In this document: positions 45,027-54,952 of the stretch, in pieces
Layout: every line of letters starts with the position of its first letter
Position numbering within the stretch: position 1 is the first letter of the stretch
Origin: Acinetobacter populi
GTDB lineage: Bacteria; Pseudomonadota; Gammaproteobacteria; Pseudomonadales; Moraxellaceae
Direction of reading: 5' to 3'
Length of the DNA stretch: 64,000 nt
Assembly: GCF_002174125.1 (NCBI RefSeq)
Contig: NZ_NEXX01000004.1
Coordinates: forward strand, 124,001 to 188,000
The notes under the pieces: generated by a model
Told to the model about the DNA's origin: nothing
The model's database searches: none
Seen by the model: the letters and a program-made list of their open reading frames with translations, nothing else
Position numbers and translations under genes: made by a program

Positions 45027-45854
45027 TTAGGAAGCACTAAGCTGAATACGATTTTCCAGATCTTGTGCCTTAATCACTTCTTCCCGTAATAAACTCCAGA
45101 TACGATGACGCAGCTGACCAAATTCCAGTGTAGAACGAACATCTTCCTGATTACTGCGTAATGCCTCAGGAACATCAATAATGGTCTCAATGCGACCAGG
45201 TTTTGAAGTCATTACAGCTATACGCTGACCTAAGTAAATTGCTTCATCAATGCTGTGTGTAATAAAGACAACCGTTTTCCCAGTCTGTTGCCAAATCCTT
45301 AATAGTTCACCTTGCAGTGTTTCCCGTGTTTGTGCATCCAGTGCAGCAAATGGTTCATCCATTAATAATACATCTGGGTTATAAGCTAAACTTCTAGCAA
45401 TCGCCACACGCTGTTTCATGCCTCCCGAAAGCTCACTTGGATAATGATCTTTAAAATCGGTCAAACCCACCAATTGCAGGAAATACTGTGCCGTTTTCTG
45501 ACGTTCTTCTTTGGCTATACCTTTTGCTTCCAAACCAAATTCAATATTTTGCAATGCTGTCAACCAAGGGAATAAAGCGTATTGTTGAAACACAATACCT
45601 CGATCCAAGCCCGGCCCAGTAATCGCTCTACCATCAATTTTGATTTCACCTCCACTTGGTGTGGTCAAACCAGCCAATAAATCCAGCAAAGTTGATTTTC
45701 CACAACCACTCGGCCCGACAATCACCAAAAACTCTCCAGCCTTGACCTCTAATGAAATGTTTTCCACAGCAATAAAGTCGGAAGCTATTGTTCCTTTTAC
45801 TTTCTTTGCGGGAAAAGTTTTGTATATCTGTTGAATACTTAAATTACTGCTCAT
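45027..45854 (-). CDS. ABC transporter ATP-binding protein, SsuB/TauB type
   Basis: 275 residues. Walker A GPSGCGKST, LSGGMKQRVAIARSL signature, Walker B VLLMDEPFAALD and the switch histidine in VVFITHSIDEAIYLG are all present. It is the only ATPase gene in a cluster with three permeases and four binding proteins, so it probably serves several of them. AGGAG eight bases before the ATG, which overlaps the preceding gene by 4 bp (ATGA). Confidence 0.9.
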   Translation of the reverse strand: MSSNLSIQQIYKTFPAKKVKGTIASDFIAVENISLEVKAGEFLVIVGPSGCGKSTLLDLLAGLTTPSGGEIKIDGRAITGPGLDRGIVFQQYALFPWLTALQNIEFGLEAKGIAKEERQKTAQYFLQLVGLTDFKDHYPSELSGGMKQRVAIARSLAYNPDVLLMDEPFAALDAQTRETLQGELLRIWQQTGKTVVFITHSIDEAIYLGQRIAVMTSKPGRIETIIDVPEALRSNQEDVRSTLEFGQLRHRIWSLLREEVIKAQDLENRIQLSAS

Positions 45855-46960
45855 TGTGTTACTCCTTCCTTTATTGTCGATGTAGCATGCGAGCTATCAT
45901 TCACAAAAGGATTAAATTCATTACTAAAAATATCTTCCGGGGTGATTTCATTGAGTTTTAGCTCACCCTGCTTAACCATAAAGTCAATCCATGGCTGATA
46001 CTGGCTTGGCGTAATGGAAGCATTGGCCTCCACCACACCATAACTTTTCCAGTATTGAACCAATGCATCATTTTCATTTCGTTTACGCTTGGCAATAATG
46101 CTACGCATGCGCTGTTGTACAACTTCTCTTGGCTGCTCCCGACTCCATTGCAAAGCTTGTGCGACACCTCTGACAAATTGACGGACGACCTCTGGATGTT
46201 GCTGAGTAAAACGGCGGGTAAACACATAATCTGCCGAAGTAAACTCGCCATATAAATCAATATCGGCAAATAACTGACGCAACCCACCACGTTCAAATGC
46301 TTTATCACGGATAATATCGTTCATTGCTGCAACCTGAATTTGCCCTTGTCGTAATGCTTGTTCAGTGGCAACAGGTGGTAATGCAATGAGTTGTACCTGC
46401 TTTGCTTCTTCCCGACTCAGCCCATTTTGTTGCAACCATTCTCGTAGAATAAATTCAACATGTGCTCCTAACGTATTACCTGCAACCTTTTTACCAATCA
46501 AATCCCGTGCTGTTCTGATCGGACTGTCCTCCAAAACGCAATAACACCAAAAGGTCTGCTTATCACTACCATTTGATCCCACTACGGCAACAATACTGTT
46601 TGGACTATTTCTTGTCGCAAGTGCTAGTTTGACAATGGCACCATTAAATGCACTGGAATAATCAACATCGCCGCTGATCATAGCCTGCATATTTTCAGGT
46701 CCACCCTGAATACTGCCTTTGTAATCTAGCCTAATACTGCCCAGGAACCCTAAATCCTCCGCCAATTCGGGTAAGCTGACCCGTCCAGGATAATCCTGAT
46801 AACGAAGAACAAAGGATTTATCATTATTCCCCAATGCAGTTTTATCTGTTGCAGTCTTGCGATCACAGCCCGTTAATATAAATATGCCTGTCAAAAGACC
46901 GATCAATAATATCTTTGACTGACGTTTAAAATATTTATCTTGAAACGGATACATACTCAT
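45851..46960 (-). CDS. ABC substrate-binding lipoprotein, sulfonate/nitrate type (copy 3)
   Basis: 369 residues with lipobox FILTGC at about residue 32. SsuA-like domain starting VSLPELAEDLGFLGSIRLDYK and containing GGPENMQAMISGDVDYSSAFNG and an unusual CYCVLED segment (two cysteines). Strongly similar to the preceding gene, so a tandem duplicate. Start has GGAGG seven bases upstream and overlaps the previous stop by 4 bp. Confidence 0.84.
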   Translation of the reverse strand: MSMYPFQDKYFKRQSKILLIGLLTGIFILTGCDRKTATDKTALGNNDKSFVLRYQDYPGRVSLPELAEDLGFLGSIRLDYKGSIQGGPENMQAMISGDVDYSSAFNGAIVKLALATRNSPNSIVAVVGSNGSDKQTFWCYCVLEDSPIRTARDLIGKKVAGNTLGAHVEFILREWLQQNGLSREEAKQVQLIALPPVATEQALRQGQIQVAAMNDIIRDKAFERGGLRQLFADIDLYGEFTSADYVFTRRFTQQHPEVVRQFVRGVAQALQWSREQPREVVQQRMRSIIAKRKRNENDALVQYWKSYGVVEANASITPSQYQPWIDFMVKQGELKLNEITPEDIFSNEFNPFVNDSSHATSTIKEGVTQ

Positions 46961-48060
46961 GGCTTATCCTCCATAGGTATACCAGATTCGGTATAAGCCA
47001 CCGTCTTCGCCTCAGCTGTCATTTGTGCATTTTGGGGTGTAAAAGGATTAAATTCGTTGCTAAAAATATCTTCAGGTGTAATTTCATTGGCTTTTAATTC
47101 ACCATTTTTCACCATAAAATCAATCCATGGCTGAAATTGCTGCGCTGTAACATAGCCACCTGTTTCTATTACGCCATAACTATTCCAGTATTGAATAAGT
47201 TGATCATTTTCATTACGACCTCGCTTGTGAATAATGTGTGTTAATCGTTCGCGCACCACTTCAGGTGGATTGTTCCGACTCCACTCTAAGGCCCGGCCCA
47301 CACCAGAAACAAACTGCTTTACCACATCAGGATGTTGTTGGGTAAACTGGCGGGTGAATACATATGTCCCGGCAGTGAACTCACCATATAAATCAGTATC
47401 GGCAAATAATTTACGAATACCGCCTCGGGCAAAAGCTTTATCCCTTAAAATCGTTGACATGGAGGCTGCATGAATCTGACCTTGACGTAAGGCCTGTTCC
47501 GTACTCACAGGAGGTAATACCACCAGTTGCACTTGCTTGATTTCATTCTGGGTTAAACCTTGCTGTGCCAACCATTCCCGTATAATAAATTCAAAATGTG
47601 CACCTAAAGTATTTCCCGCAATTTTTTTACCAATCAAATCCCGTGCTGTTTGGATAGCACTATCTTCCAAAACGCAATAACATGCCCATGTATGTTTATC
47701 ACTACCATAAGAACCAACAACTGCGACAATACTATTGGGACTATTACGTGTCGCATGGGTCAGCTTCACAATCGCACCATTAAATGCACTGGCAAAATCA
47801 ACATCCTTACTCATCAGAGCCTGCATATTTTCCGGACCACCCTGACTACTACCAACATAATTCAGTTTAAGCTCACCTAAGTAACCAAGATCCTCAGCAA
47901 GCTCGGGTAAACCCACTGCACCTGGCGTACCCTGATAACGTAACTCGGTGATTTTGCCTTTTGTCGATTCATTTGATTGCTGACAACCCACGAGAAATGC
48001 ACTCAATCCGAGCAGCCAAATAACGATCCACAATTGAGGAGAAACTTTCCGGATTTGCAT
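46957..48060 (-). CDS. ABC substrate-binding lipoprotein, sulfonate/nitrate type (copy 2)
   Basis: 367 residues from ATG 48060 (GAGGG nine bases upstream; an ATG 15 bp earlier has no site). Lipobox AFLVGC near residue 26. Same fold and CYCVLED segment as the next gene, including GAVGLPELAEDLGYLGELKLN and GGPENMQALMSKDVDFASAFNG. The C-termini of the two, ITPEDIFSNEFNPF, are identical, pointing to recent duplication. Confidence 0.84.
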   Translation of the reverse strand: MQIRKVSPQLWIVIWLLGLSAFLVGCQQSNESTKGKITELRYQGTPGAVGLPELAEDLGYLGELKLNYVGSSQGGPENMQALMSKDVDFASAFNGAIVKLTHATRNSPNSIVAVVGSYGSDKHTWACYCVLEDSAIQTARDLIGKKIAGNTLGAHFEFIIREWLAQQGLTQNEIKQVQLVVLPPVSTEQALRQGQIHAASMSTILRDKAFARGGIRKLFADTDLYGEFTAGTYVFTRQFTQQHPDVVKQFVSGVGRALEWSRNNPPEVVRERLTHIIHKRGRNENDQLIQYWNSYGVIETGGYVTAQQFQPWIDFMVKNGELKANEITPEDIFSNEFNPFTPQNAQMTAEAKTVAYTESGIPMEDKP

Positions 48061-48071
48061 TAGTTTTTCCC

Positions 48072-48860
48072 TCATTGATTGCGCCAGTGTAGCCAGCGAC
48101 GTTCTAACTGATTAGCAAGCGTATTTAATAAAATACCAATCACACCAATGACGATCAGACCAAATACAATCAAACCCACATCCAGTGCAGCACGTCCTTG
48201 AATCACCAGATTCCCTAAGCCAACACCGTAACTAGCTAATAAGAACTCCGAACCGATGGTCGCAAGCCAAGCAAAGATCAACCCCAACTGTAATCCTACA
48301 AAAATCTGTGGTGCAGCAGCCGGTAGAATTAACTGTCGCAGTAACTGCCAACGACTAAAGGCATACACCTGTGCCACTTCATATTGTTTGGCAGAAATAC
48401 CCCGTACCCCATCAATCGTATGTAGTGCAACAGGATAAAAGACGGATAAACTGATAAACAAAATCTTGGCACTATTACCATAGTCCAAAAAGGTAGTAAT
48501 CAATGGTAACCAGGCAAATAAAGACACTTGCCGCAATACATTAAAACTTGGAGAAAACAGATAGTTGGCTATTTTGGATGAACCAACCAAAATACCAAAG
48601 GCAATACCAAAGAAACTCCCAATGGCAAATCCACTTAAATCACGCCATAAACTTGCTGCAATGCTTTGCCAAAATTCTAGTTGTAGAACATGCTGCCATG
48701 CTGTAATCAGCACATCAACTGGTGCAGGAATCAGCTTCGGATTGACCCAATTCTGCCAAGAAGCGATATTCCATAACAGAATAAACAACAATGGAATCAC
48801 CCAACCACGCCAATTGATTTGTTGCCAATTCACTGATTGAATTCGATGAATAAATGCCAT
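48072..48860 (-). CDS. ABC transporter permease, sulfonate/nitrate type
   Basis: 262 residues with five or six membrane segments; EAA-loop region SAKQYEVAQVYAFSRWQLLRQLILPAAAPQIF. AGGAGG six bases before the ATG. It lies between another permease (10 bp) and binding-protein copy 2 (11 bp). With no ATPase beside it, it probably shares the one at 45027. Confidence 0.85.
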   Translation of the reverse strand: MAFIHRIQSVNWQQINWRGWVIPLLFILLWNIASWQNWVNPKLIPAPVDVLITAWQHVLQLEFWQSIAASLWRDLSGFAIGSFFGIAFGILVGSSKIANYLFSPSFNVLRQVSLFAWLPLITTFLDYGNSAKILFISLSVFYPVALHTIDGVRGISAKQYEVAQVYAFSRWQLLRQLILPAAAPQIFVGLQLGLIFAWLATIGSEFLLASYGVGLGNLVIQGRAALDVGLIVFGLIVIGVIGILLNTLANQLERRWLHWRNQ

Positions 48861-48870
48861 GAATCACCTC

Positions 48871-49734
48871 CTAGAATGCGTGGTTTTGCCAATGGTTAAA
48901 ACGTTTTTCAATCAGTTGTAAAATGCTATCCAGCAAATAACCAATTACCCCAATCACAATAATCGACATATAGATAATATCGGGTTGCGACAATTGACGT
49001 CCCCATACAATCAAATAGCCAATGCCTTCACTACTTGCTAATAATTCAACAAAAACCAATGCTAGCCACGCTTGCATGACGCCTTGACGTAAGCCACTGA
49101 CAATATTGGGCAATCCAGCAGGAATAATCACTCTTTGCAGAGTTTGCCATTGACTAAACTCATAAACTTTTGACACTTCAATTAATTTTTCAGAGACATT
49201 CGCAACACTTTTATAAGTCGCCACCATCACAGGAACAACGACAGCAAGTGAAATCGCGACAATTTTTAAACTTTCACCAATACCTAGAAAAATTAACAAC
49301 AACGGAATCCAGCCAATAACGGGAAATTGGGCAATTAAATTAAACGTTGGATATAAATAAGCATAAGCTTTACGAGATAAACCTATTACGAAACCGATCA
49401 ACAGCCCAACACTGCCTCCAAATAATACACTCCAGCCTATTCTTTCAAGACTAATCAGCAAATTTTCCGTCAATTCACCTGTTTCCAGTAACTCCAAAAA
49501 AGTTTCCCAAACCAAAACAGGACTAGGTAAAATCTGTTCTGGTATCCATTGTTTTTGATAAACGTAATACCAAAACGCCAGCAATGCGATCGGCACCAAA
49601 ACACCTAAAAAAATCCTCAGACTAGAACGTCCCAGATAGATAAAACTATTTTTTATCGGTGCAAATCCTGGGAGGAAACGAAACTGGTTCCGTTCAGTGA
49701 TCTGGCTAATTTTTTGTTCATTTGCAATACTCAT
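48871..49734 (-). CDS. ABC transporter permease, sulfonate/nitrate type
   Basis: 287 residues from ATG 49734, preferred because AAGGG precedes it and the upstream six codons (from 49752) overlap the MFS gene. Six membrane segments and EAA-loop SEKLIEVSKVYEFSQWQTLQRVIIPAGLPNI. Similar to the following permease, suggesting duplication, but the two may also pair as a heterodimer. Confidence 0.84.
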   Translation of the reverse strand: MSIANEQKISQITERNQFRFLPGFAPIKNSFIYLGRSSLRIFLGVLVPIALLAFWYYVYQKQWIPEQILPSPVLVWETFLELLETGELTENLLISLERIGWSVLFGGSVGLLIGFVIGLSRKAYAYLYPTFNLIAQFPVIGWIPLLLIFLGIGESLKIVAISLAVVVPVMVATYKSVANVSEKLIEVSKVYEFSQWQTLQRVIIPAGLPNIVSGLRQGVMQAWLALVFVELLASSEGIGYLIVWGRQLSQPDIIYMSIIVIGVIGYLLDSILQLIEKRFNHWQNHAF

Positions 49735-49735
49735 T

Positions 49736-50992
49736 TCATTGCCCTTCCACATTCGTTAAAATATCAATTTCTGAATCACTAGTTTGAGGACGGCTGTTTT
49801 GTATAAATGGATACTTAACCTGTACCAACACAATCAAAGCTAAAAATAAAATTACTAATGGAAAAAACAGTATTTGTAATCCCCAAATATGCCCGAACAA
49901 GCCACCCAAGATACTGCCTAATAAACTTCCCACCGGACCAGAGAATGAGGACAAGGCTGATACATTTGCCATTCCTACACGCTGACCAATATGTGCAAAT
50001 GCCGATAAATTTACGACATTAACAATGCCTAGCCCTAGTCCAAGAATCGGTGCGCCCAACCACAACCAGTAGGCAGTAAAAGGTACTGCCAAACAAAATA
50101 GCCCTATCCCTACCACCATAAAACCAAGCTGGTAAAAGCGCTTTTCTCCTAACTGTGCTAATAACAGCCCTGCACTAAACAATGCTGTCATATATATCAG
50201 CCCATACAAGGTCACTAAACTTGCTGCTGCGGCTGGATGAAAGTCATAACGCTGAATCGCAATCACCACAATAAAAAAAGTGAAATAACTCATGGCTGCA
50301 TTACTGGCAAACTCAATCAATGCAACATAGCGTAAAGCCCGTTCCTGTTTTAGCAGCGATAGCGGTTCGACCAAAGATTTCCAGCTAATACGAGGAGCAG
50401 TTTTCCGATCCACCTTATAGTTACGAAACATCATTGGCGCGATAAAAACAGGCACAATAAACAAAGTTGCCAAAGCCCAGAAAGCCCCCACAAAACCCAA
50501 ACCATGTATCAACCACACTGCCAGCATGGGGCCCAGTAACATAAAGCCAATCATATGTGCGCCCCGAAACCAGCCTGCTTTGGCTGCACCAATCTGATAA
50601 AGCTGACTCATGAATACGGTATTGAGTGACACAAAACGTAAAGGCATACAAAAACTCACTAAAGTGCTGCATATGATGAGAAACCATGCTTGATGCAACA
50701 TTGGAGTTAAGGCATACCATAGTCCAGATAGCAAACTCCCTGTACTAAATAGGATTAATGGACCAAAACGATTGATTAATGCCCCAGTTGGTAGTCCCAT
50801 AAACAAAATGCCAATTGTTTGGGCTGCTGCAACTAATCCCAGTTCAAACTCTGAAGCATTTAACTCAATGGCAAATAGTGATGTCGCAACTTTAGCTGTA
50901 CCTATTCCAAGACCAGCAGTTGAAGCAACTAAGATAAAACTCAACATAAAACGAGTATTATCAGAAAAATTTGGCAACATCAGCCTAGACAT
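49736..50992 (-). CDS. MFS transporter in the sulfonate cluster
   Basis: 418 residues with 12 membrane segments, beginning MLSFILVASTAGLGIGTAKV and with the MFS loop GALINRFGPLILF. Its substrate is unknown. It is only 1 bp before the permease gene and in the same direction, so it is very probably co-transcribed with the ABC genes. It could export a by-product or import a second substrate. GGAAG lies nine bases before the ATG. Confidence 0.8.
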   Translation of the reverse strand: MSRLMLPNFSDNTRFMLSFILVASTAGLGIGTAKVATSLFAIELNASEFELGLVAAAQTIGILFMGLPTGALINRFGPLILFSTGSLLSGLWYALTPMLHQAWFLIICSTLVSFCMPLRFVSLNTVFMSQLYQIGAAKAGWFRGAHMIGFMLLGPMLAVWLIHGLGFVGAFWALATLFIVPVFIAPMMFRNYKVDRKTAPRISWKSLVEPLSLLKQERALRYVALIEFASNAAMSYFTFFIVVIAIQRYDFHPAAAASLVTLYGLIYMTALFSAGLLLAQLGEKRFYQLGFMVVGIGLFCLAVPFTAYWLWLGAPILGLGLGIVNVVNLSAFAHIGQRVGMANVSALSSFSGPVGSLLGSILGGLFGHIWGLQILFFPLVILFLALIVLVQVKYPFIQNSRPQTSDSEIDILTNVEGQ

Positions 50993-51079
50993 AAATCATC
51001 TTCCAGCAGCAAAACAGCGATGTAACTTCTTCACTTACAAAATTTGATAAAAATCTTCCCTGATTATTTTCAAGCCCAC

Positions 51080-52180
51080 TTACCATGCTTTTGTCGGCTT
51101 AGTTTGTGTGCCTGTACCAGCAATTTGTTTGGCATTTGCATCAAATTGTGGCCAATAATTTTCCAGCCCCAACTTCTGTAAAGAAACTTTCAAATACTTT
51201 GGTTCAACCCAGTTATCTACATCCACATCACGACGGATCAACCGATAGCTTTTTGCCTGTTGAACCGATTTTTTTGTAGCTGCATAAAAGTATTGATCTA
51301 ATGAAGGATTTAGTTTTTCTTTTAGATTTACACCATCCCATTCACGCTTATAATCTAAATAAGGAATCCCTGATTGCGCCCATAACCGATATTGATTATC
51401 ACGATTTGCCTCCAGAGTGCTCCAATAGGCTTGTTTCACAAAGGTGTCTACAACCCGTTGTACAATATGTGGATATTTTTTCTCAAAATCTTCACTAACC
51501 CAAAATACACTTGGTCCATATGTAGTGCGATCGTTACGCCCATCATAAATACGTTTGGCCACACCACGTGCTTCTAATGACCAAGGTGTGGTGATCGTTC
51601 CATCAATATCTCCCGTTGCTAATGAAGTCCGCACAGAGAATGTATCTTGACTGATAACACGGAAATCTTTTTCACTTAAACCATGTTTTTCCAATAAACG
51701 TCCCAAAGCCAGCTGACCATTGGTACCTTTAAAAATAGAAATCGTTTTGCCTTTCAAATCCCGAATATTTTTTGCGGTTGAGTCCGCTGGCACAACAAAA
51801 TAGGCACTGGTAAATCGACCTGCTGAAAAAATAACTTTATGTTTCAACCCTGTCGAACGTCCTACAATCGCTGGTAAGTCACCATGTGATGCAAAATCAA
51901 TTTTTCCATTGGAAAAAGCTTCATTCAGCTGTGGACCAGCACCAGGAAAAAATGTCCACGTGACTTTGATGCCATCCTTTTTAAACTCTTCTTCCAATAC
52001 GCCACGTAAATGTGCAGTTGCATTAAAACTGCCACCCGCTTTTGGTCTCCCTCCTTCACCAGCACTTGGAACACCAAAACGAATTACAGTGGGATTATCC
52101 GCGGCAAAAACTGTAGATAAAGGAATGAATGAAATCGCAACACTGGCTGCAAGTAATAGACGTTGTGTTAATTGTTTCAT
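51080..52180 (-). CDS. ABC substrate-binding protein, sulfonate type (copy 1)
   Basis: 366 residues with a normal signal peptide (residues 1-26, cleavage after VFA) and no lipobox, unlike the other three. SsuA-like: VIRFGVPSAGEGGRP, NGKIDFASHGDLPAI, FKGTNGQLALGRLLEKHG, and a C-terminal RRDVDVDNWVEPKYLK. A soluble periplasmic binding protein with probable organosulfonate ligand. Second gene after the porin (30 bp). Confidence 0.84.
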   Translation of the reverse strand: MKQLTQRLLLAASVAISFIPLSTVFAADNPTVIRFGVPSAGEGGRPKAGGSFNATAHLRGVLEEEFKKDGIKVTWTFFPGAGPQLNEAFSNGKIDFASHGDLPAIVGRSTGLKHKVIFSAGRFTSAYFVVPADSTAKNIRDLKGKTISIFKGTNGQLALGRLLEKHGLSEKDFRVISQDTFSVRTSLATGDIDGTITTPWSLEARGVAKRIYDGRNDRTTYGPSVFWVSEDFEKKYPHIVQRVVDTFVKQAYWSTLEANRDNQYRLWAQSGIPYLDYKREWDGVNLKEKLNPSLDQYFYAATKKSVQQAKSYRLIRRDVDVDNWVEPKYLKVSLQKLGLENYWPQFDANAKQIAGTGTQTKPTKAW

Positions 52181-52210
52181 AACTAGACTCTCTAAATAAA
52201 AGTTAATAAA

Positions 52211-53665
52211 TTAAAATCCATACTGGAACTGTGCTTGTACCTGATTGTTATCTTTCACATATGGGCTTGCATAAATCCAGCGACTAAGACCCAGTTGAAA
52301 TTTGGTGGTTTGCGCAAAGAATAAGTTCAGACCCAAAGAGTGGATATCGACTTCTCCAGCATCTTTATTTACCGAGGTATCCGGATCAAAAGTGTCAAAT
52401 CGATAGTAGGTTTGAATAGATTTTGGCCAGAAGTCATCAAACTTGGCAGCAGCCTTGATACTGTTATAAAACTGATCACCAATGGTATAAAATAGAGTGG
52501 CTGTTTGGCCTTCAGATTTTATTTCTTGAGTATTGGTTGTACCTGAAATTAGCGCATCTCGTGTGCCCTTATAATATTCATAGGTCACACCAAACGGGGC
52601 ATGGTTATAATAAATATCTAAACCCAGCACATCGTTCTTACCTTTATCCGTAATCAAACCGACTGGTGTACCGCCGGCAATATTATTTGTACCTTTTTTA
52701 TAAGATGCGCCAAACTTCAATTCACGAAAAATACTGGCATAATCAACTGGTAGGGTAAAAGCCAATCGACCAATATAATCTTTGGCATTATTATCATCAT
52801 TCCTATTCCAACCATTACCATTGGTAATACCCAAAGCATATTCCAATAAAGGTGCACGGTAATTCGCTGCATAATCGGTATATGGTTTAAGATCACCACG
52901 TAAAACTAGACCAATTTGTCGAGTCGCCAACCCTAATTGTCCAACCGCACGGGATTGTGTAATCGTTGGTCTTAAATCTTCTGGTGATTGTGCTTCCTGT
53001 CCGAATGGGATCTGTTGTTGACCAAAAGTCAATGTTAACTTGGGATCTTCCAGCCCACCATTGGTCGGTGCAAAACTATACTGCAACCAAGCATCCTGCA
53101 AATTTACATCACTGGTATTACTACCTGTACGTTTGGCATAAGCAAATGACAGTTGATAGGTTAAATTTTTACCTTCCTTATAGTCCCGATATAGATTACC
53201 TCGTACCCCGAACTGTGCTAAAGGGACTTCAAAATTTAGCTTACGTGTCTCATAAGTATTACTGTTACCTGCTGAGGTCGGAACACTGTCATTTTGTGCT
53301 CTTAACTGCACTGTACCAAACAAGGTGGTATCACGTGTAGTTTTCGCAGTATTACGCTCCCGCAAGCGATCCTGATCATACTTATAACTTTCCAGTGCTG
53401 CTTGCACACCCTCAACATCAGCTTTAGTTGCGATCACCCGACTATTATCTTCTTCAATAACCTCCCCTTCTTCCCGTACACTTACCTGTTGAATATTCTC
53501 TTCAGACAAACTGCCCTGTTGCAAATTTTTTACCTGCTGTTGTAAGGCATCAATCTGTGCTTGTAATTTTGCTAATATTTCTTCATCAGCAGCAAATACA
53601 ATATTGCTAGATGATAATAATGTCATACCCAATGCAATAGATATTGCAAGATTATTTTGTTTCAC
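52211..53665 (-). CDS. DcaP-like outer-membrane porin
   Basis: 484 residues starting at GTG 53665, supported by AGGAG five bases upstream; the ATG at 53686 overlaps that site and would add seven residues. Signal peptide of about 31 residues ending VFA. Then an N-terminal coiled coil (EEILAKLQAQIDALQQQVKN) and a beta-barrel with terminal phenylalanine (FQYGF). This architecture matches DcaP-type trimeric porins of Acinetobacter. Probably the outer-membrane entry for the sulfonates taken up by the ABC system downstream. Confidence 0.8.
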   Translation of the reverse strand: MKQNNLAISIALGMTLLSSSNIVFAADEEILAKLQAQIDALQQQVKNLQQGSLSEENIQQVSVREEGEVIEEDNSRVIATKADVEGVQAALESYKYDQDRLRERNTAKTTRDTTLFGTVQLRAQNDSVPTSAGNSNTYETRKLNFEVPLAQFGVRGNLYRDYKEGKNLTYQLSFAYAKRTGSNTSDVNLQDAWLQYSFAPTNGGLEDPKLTLTFGQQQIPFGQEAQSPEDLRPTITQSRAVGQLGLATRQIGLVLRGDLKPYTDYAANYRAPLLEYALGITNGNGWNRNDDNNAKDYIGRLAFTLPVDYASIFRELKFGASYKKGTNNIAGGTPVGLITDKGKNDVLGLDIYYNHAPFGVTYEYYKGTRDALISGTTNTQEIKSEGQTATLFYTIGDQFYNSIKAAAKFDDFWPKSIQTYYRFDTFDPDTSVNKDAGEVDIHSLGLNLFFAQTTKFQLGLSRWIYASPYVKDNNQVQAQFQYGF

Positions 53666-54094
53666 AATAACTCCTGAAAAACTCATAAAAATATATTATT
53701 AAAAATTAATTAAAAAACCAAAATTTCATGCTTGAATTCTCTTATCTTCCATCACAAAAAATCAATATAAGCTCAATAAAAATATTAAAGATACTTATAA
53801 AATTTTATGATATAAAATAAATTCACCCCATCATTTAAGTTTAAAAATTAACTCATTCGAATTATATTAATCAAAAACCATACCAACTCAATACCATTGA
53901 TTTTATTAAATTTATTATTAAGTTATATGCTGATAAAACAACACCATGCGTTATATTAAGCATAATGCATTATATCAAGCAGAAGTAAATTTATTTAGCA
54001 ACAAAAGAAAATTAAAAAAATAAAGACTATATAAAAATACAATATATGATTTTAATAAAAAATTATTTAAAAAAAACACTATTAAATATAAAAA
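53666..54094. other. AT-rich control region upstream of the porin/ABC operon
   Basis: 429 bp, extremely AT-rich, no gene. It must contain the promoter of the porin-ABC operon. No -24/-12 element was found. A near-identical direct repeat of 14 bp (53948-53980) is the only distinctive feature. Confidence 0.5.
53948..53980. repeat. Direct repeat, possible activator site
   Basis: GCGTTATATTAAGC (53948-53961) and GCATTATATCAAGC (53967-53980), two mismatches, start-to-start 19 bp. The size and spacing are compatible with a LysR-type (CysB/Cbl) site, but no regulator is assigned. Confidence 0.35.
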
Positions 54095-54808
54095 TCAATC
54101 CAGATCACATATCTTCCGCAATTGAGCCATATCTAAAATACGAATCTGACTATAACTCCATTCCAATATATTTTGTTCTAAAAAGAATTGTAAATTTTTA
54201 TATAATGTTTGCCTTGATACACCAAATAATTCTGCAAATTCCTGTTGTGTAATACGGATACCAATTAAGCAAGTATTGTGTTGACAATCCCCGTATTGTA
54301 TGGCTAAACGATTTAAATGATAGGCGATACGCTGTATCAAATTTGCAGTGTGGACATAACGTGATTGTTCAAATAAAGTATACATACGTTGGCTAAGAAG
54401 TTGTATAACATGCCACATTGCTTCAGGTTGTTGTCTTAGTTGTTGTAAAAATAATTGCCCAGGAATAACTGAAATCTCAACTGAGCCAATGGCAAAATAA
54501 TCATAATTCAGTGGTTTTTGTTGCAAAAAAGCGACCAGATTAAAAACACTATGACTCGCAATATAATTATTAATTTTTAACTGACCATCGGTTTGTAGCC
54601 ACCCAACCTGTAATGTACCATTTAATAAGATATATACATCTTTGATAATTTGATCATGATCAAGAATCAACTGATCAGATAAAAACCGTCGAAAAGAAGC
54701 ATATCGTAATATTAATTGTCTTGATTCATGACTAAAGCCAGTAAAAATAGCATCCTCACTTAATATATGTTTTAGTCGCTCTTTGGAATTAATCTGATCA
54801 TTCGCCAT
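54095..54808 (-). CDS. Crp/Fnr family transcriptional regulator
   Basis: 237 residues from ATG 54808; a TTG at 54832 opens the frame but is inside the T-run of the upstream terminator. N-terminal cyclic-nucleotide-binding-like fold (DQIIKDVYILLNGTLQVGWL, HSVFNLVAFLQ) and C-terminal HTH_Crp (RITQQEFAELFGVSRQTLYKNLQ). No conserved Fnr cysteines at the N-terminus. It lies between the porin control region and the AtsK gene, so it may control one of them. Confidence 0.82.
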   Translation of the reverse strand: MANDQINSKERLKHILSEDAIFTGFSHESRQLILRYASFRRFLSDQLILDHDQIIKDVYILLNGTLQVGWLQTDGQLKINNYIASHSVFNLVAFLQQKPLNYDYFAIGSVEISVIPGQLFLQQLRQQPEAMWHVIQLLSQRMYTLFEQSRYVHTANLIQRIAYHLNRLAIQYGDCQHNTCLIGIRITQQEFAELFGVSRQTLYKNLQFFLEQNILEWSYSQIRILDMAQLRKICDLD

Positions 54809-54833
54809 CAAAACCACATCTACTCTAATCAAA

Positions 54834-54864
54834 AAGACTTAATATTCACTTGATATTAAGTCTT
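54834..54864 (-). terminator. Terminator of the AtsK-like gene
   Basis: 12-bp perfect stem AAGACTTAATAT / ATATTAAGTCTT (54834-54845, 54853-54864) with a T-run on the minus strand, 88 bp past the dioxygenase stop and just before the Crp-type gene. Confidence 0.82.
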
Positions 54865-54952
54865 CCGATGAGCAATATAAACGATTATTTTTCACTATCT
54901 TTATTCAATATTTCCTTTATTTCTAGTGAAAACTTTATACTTGATCATGCTT

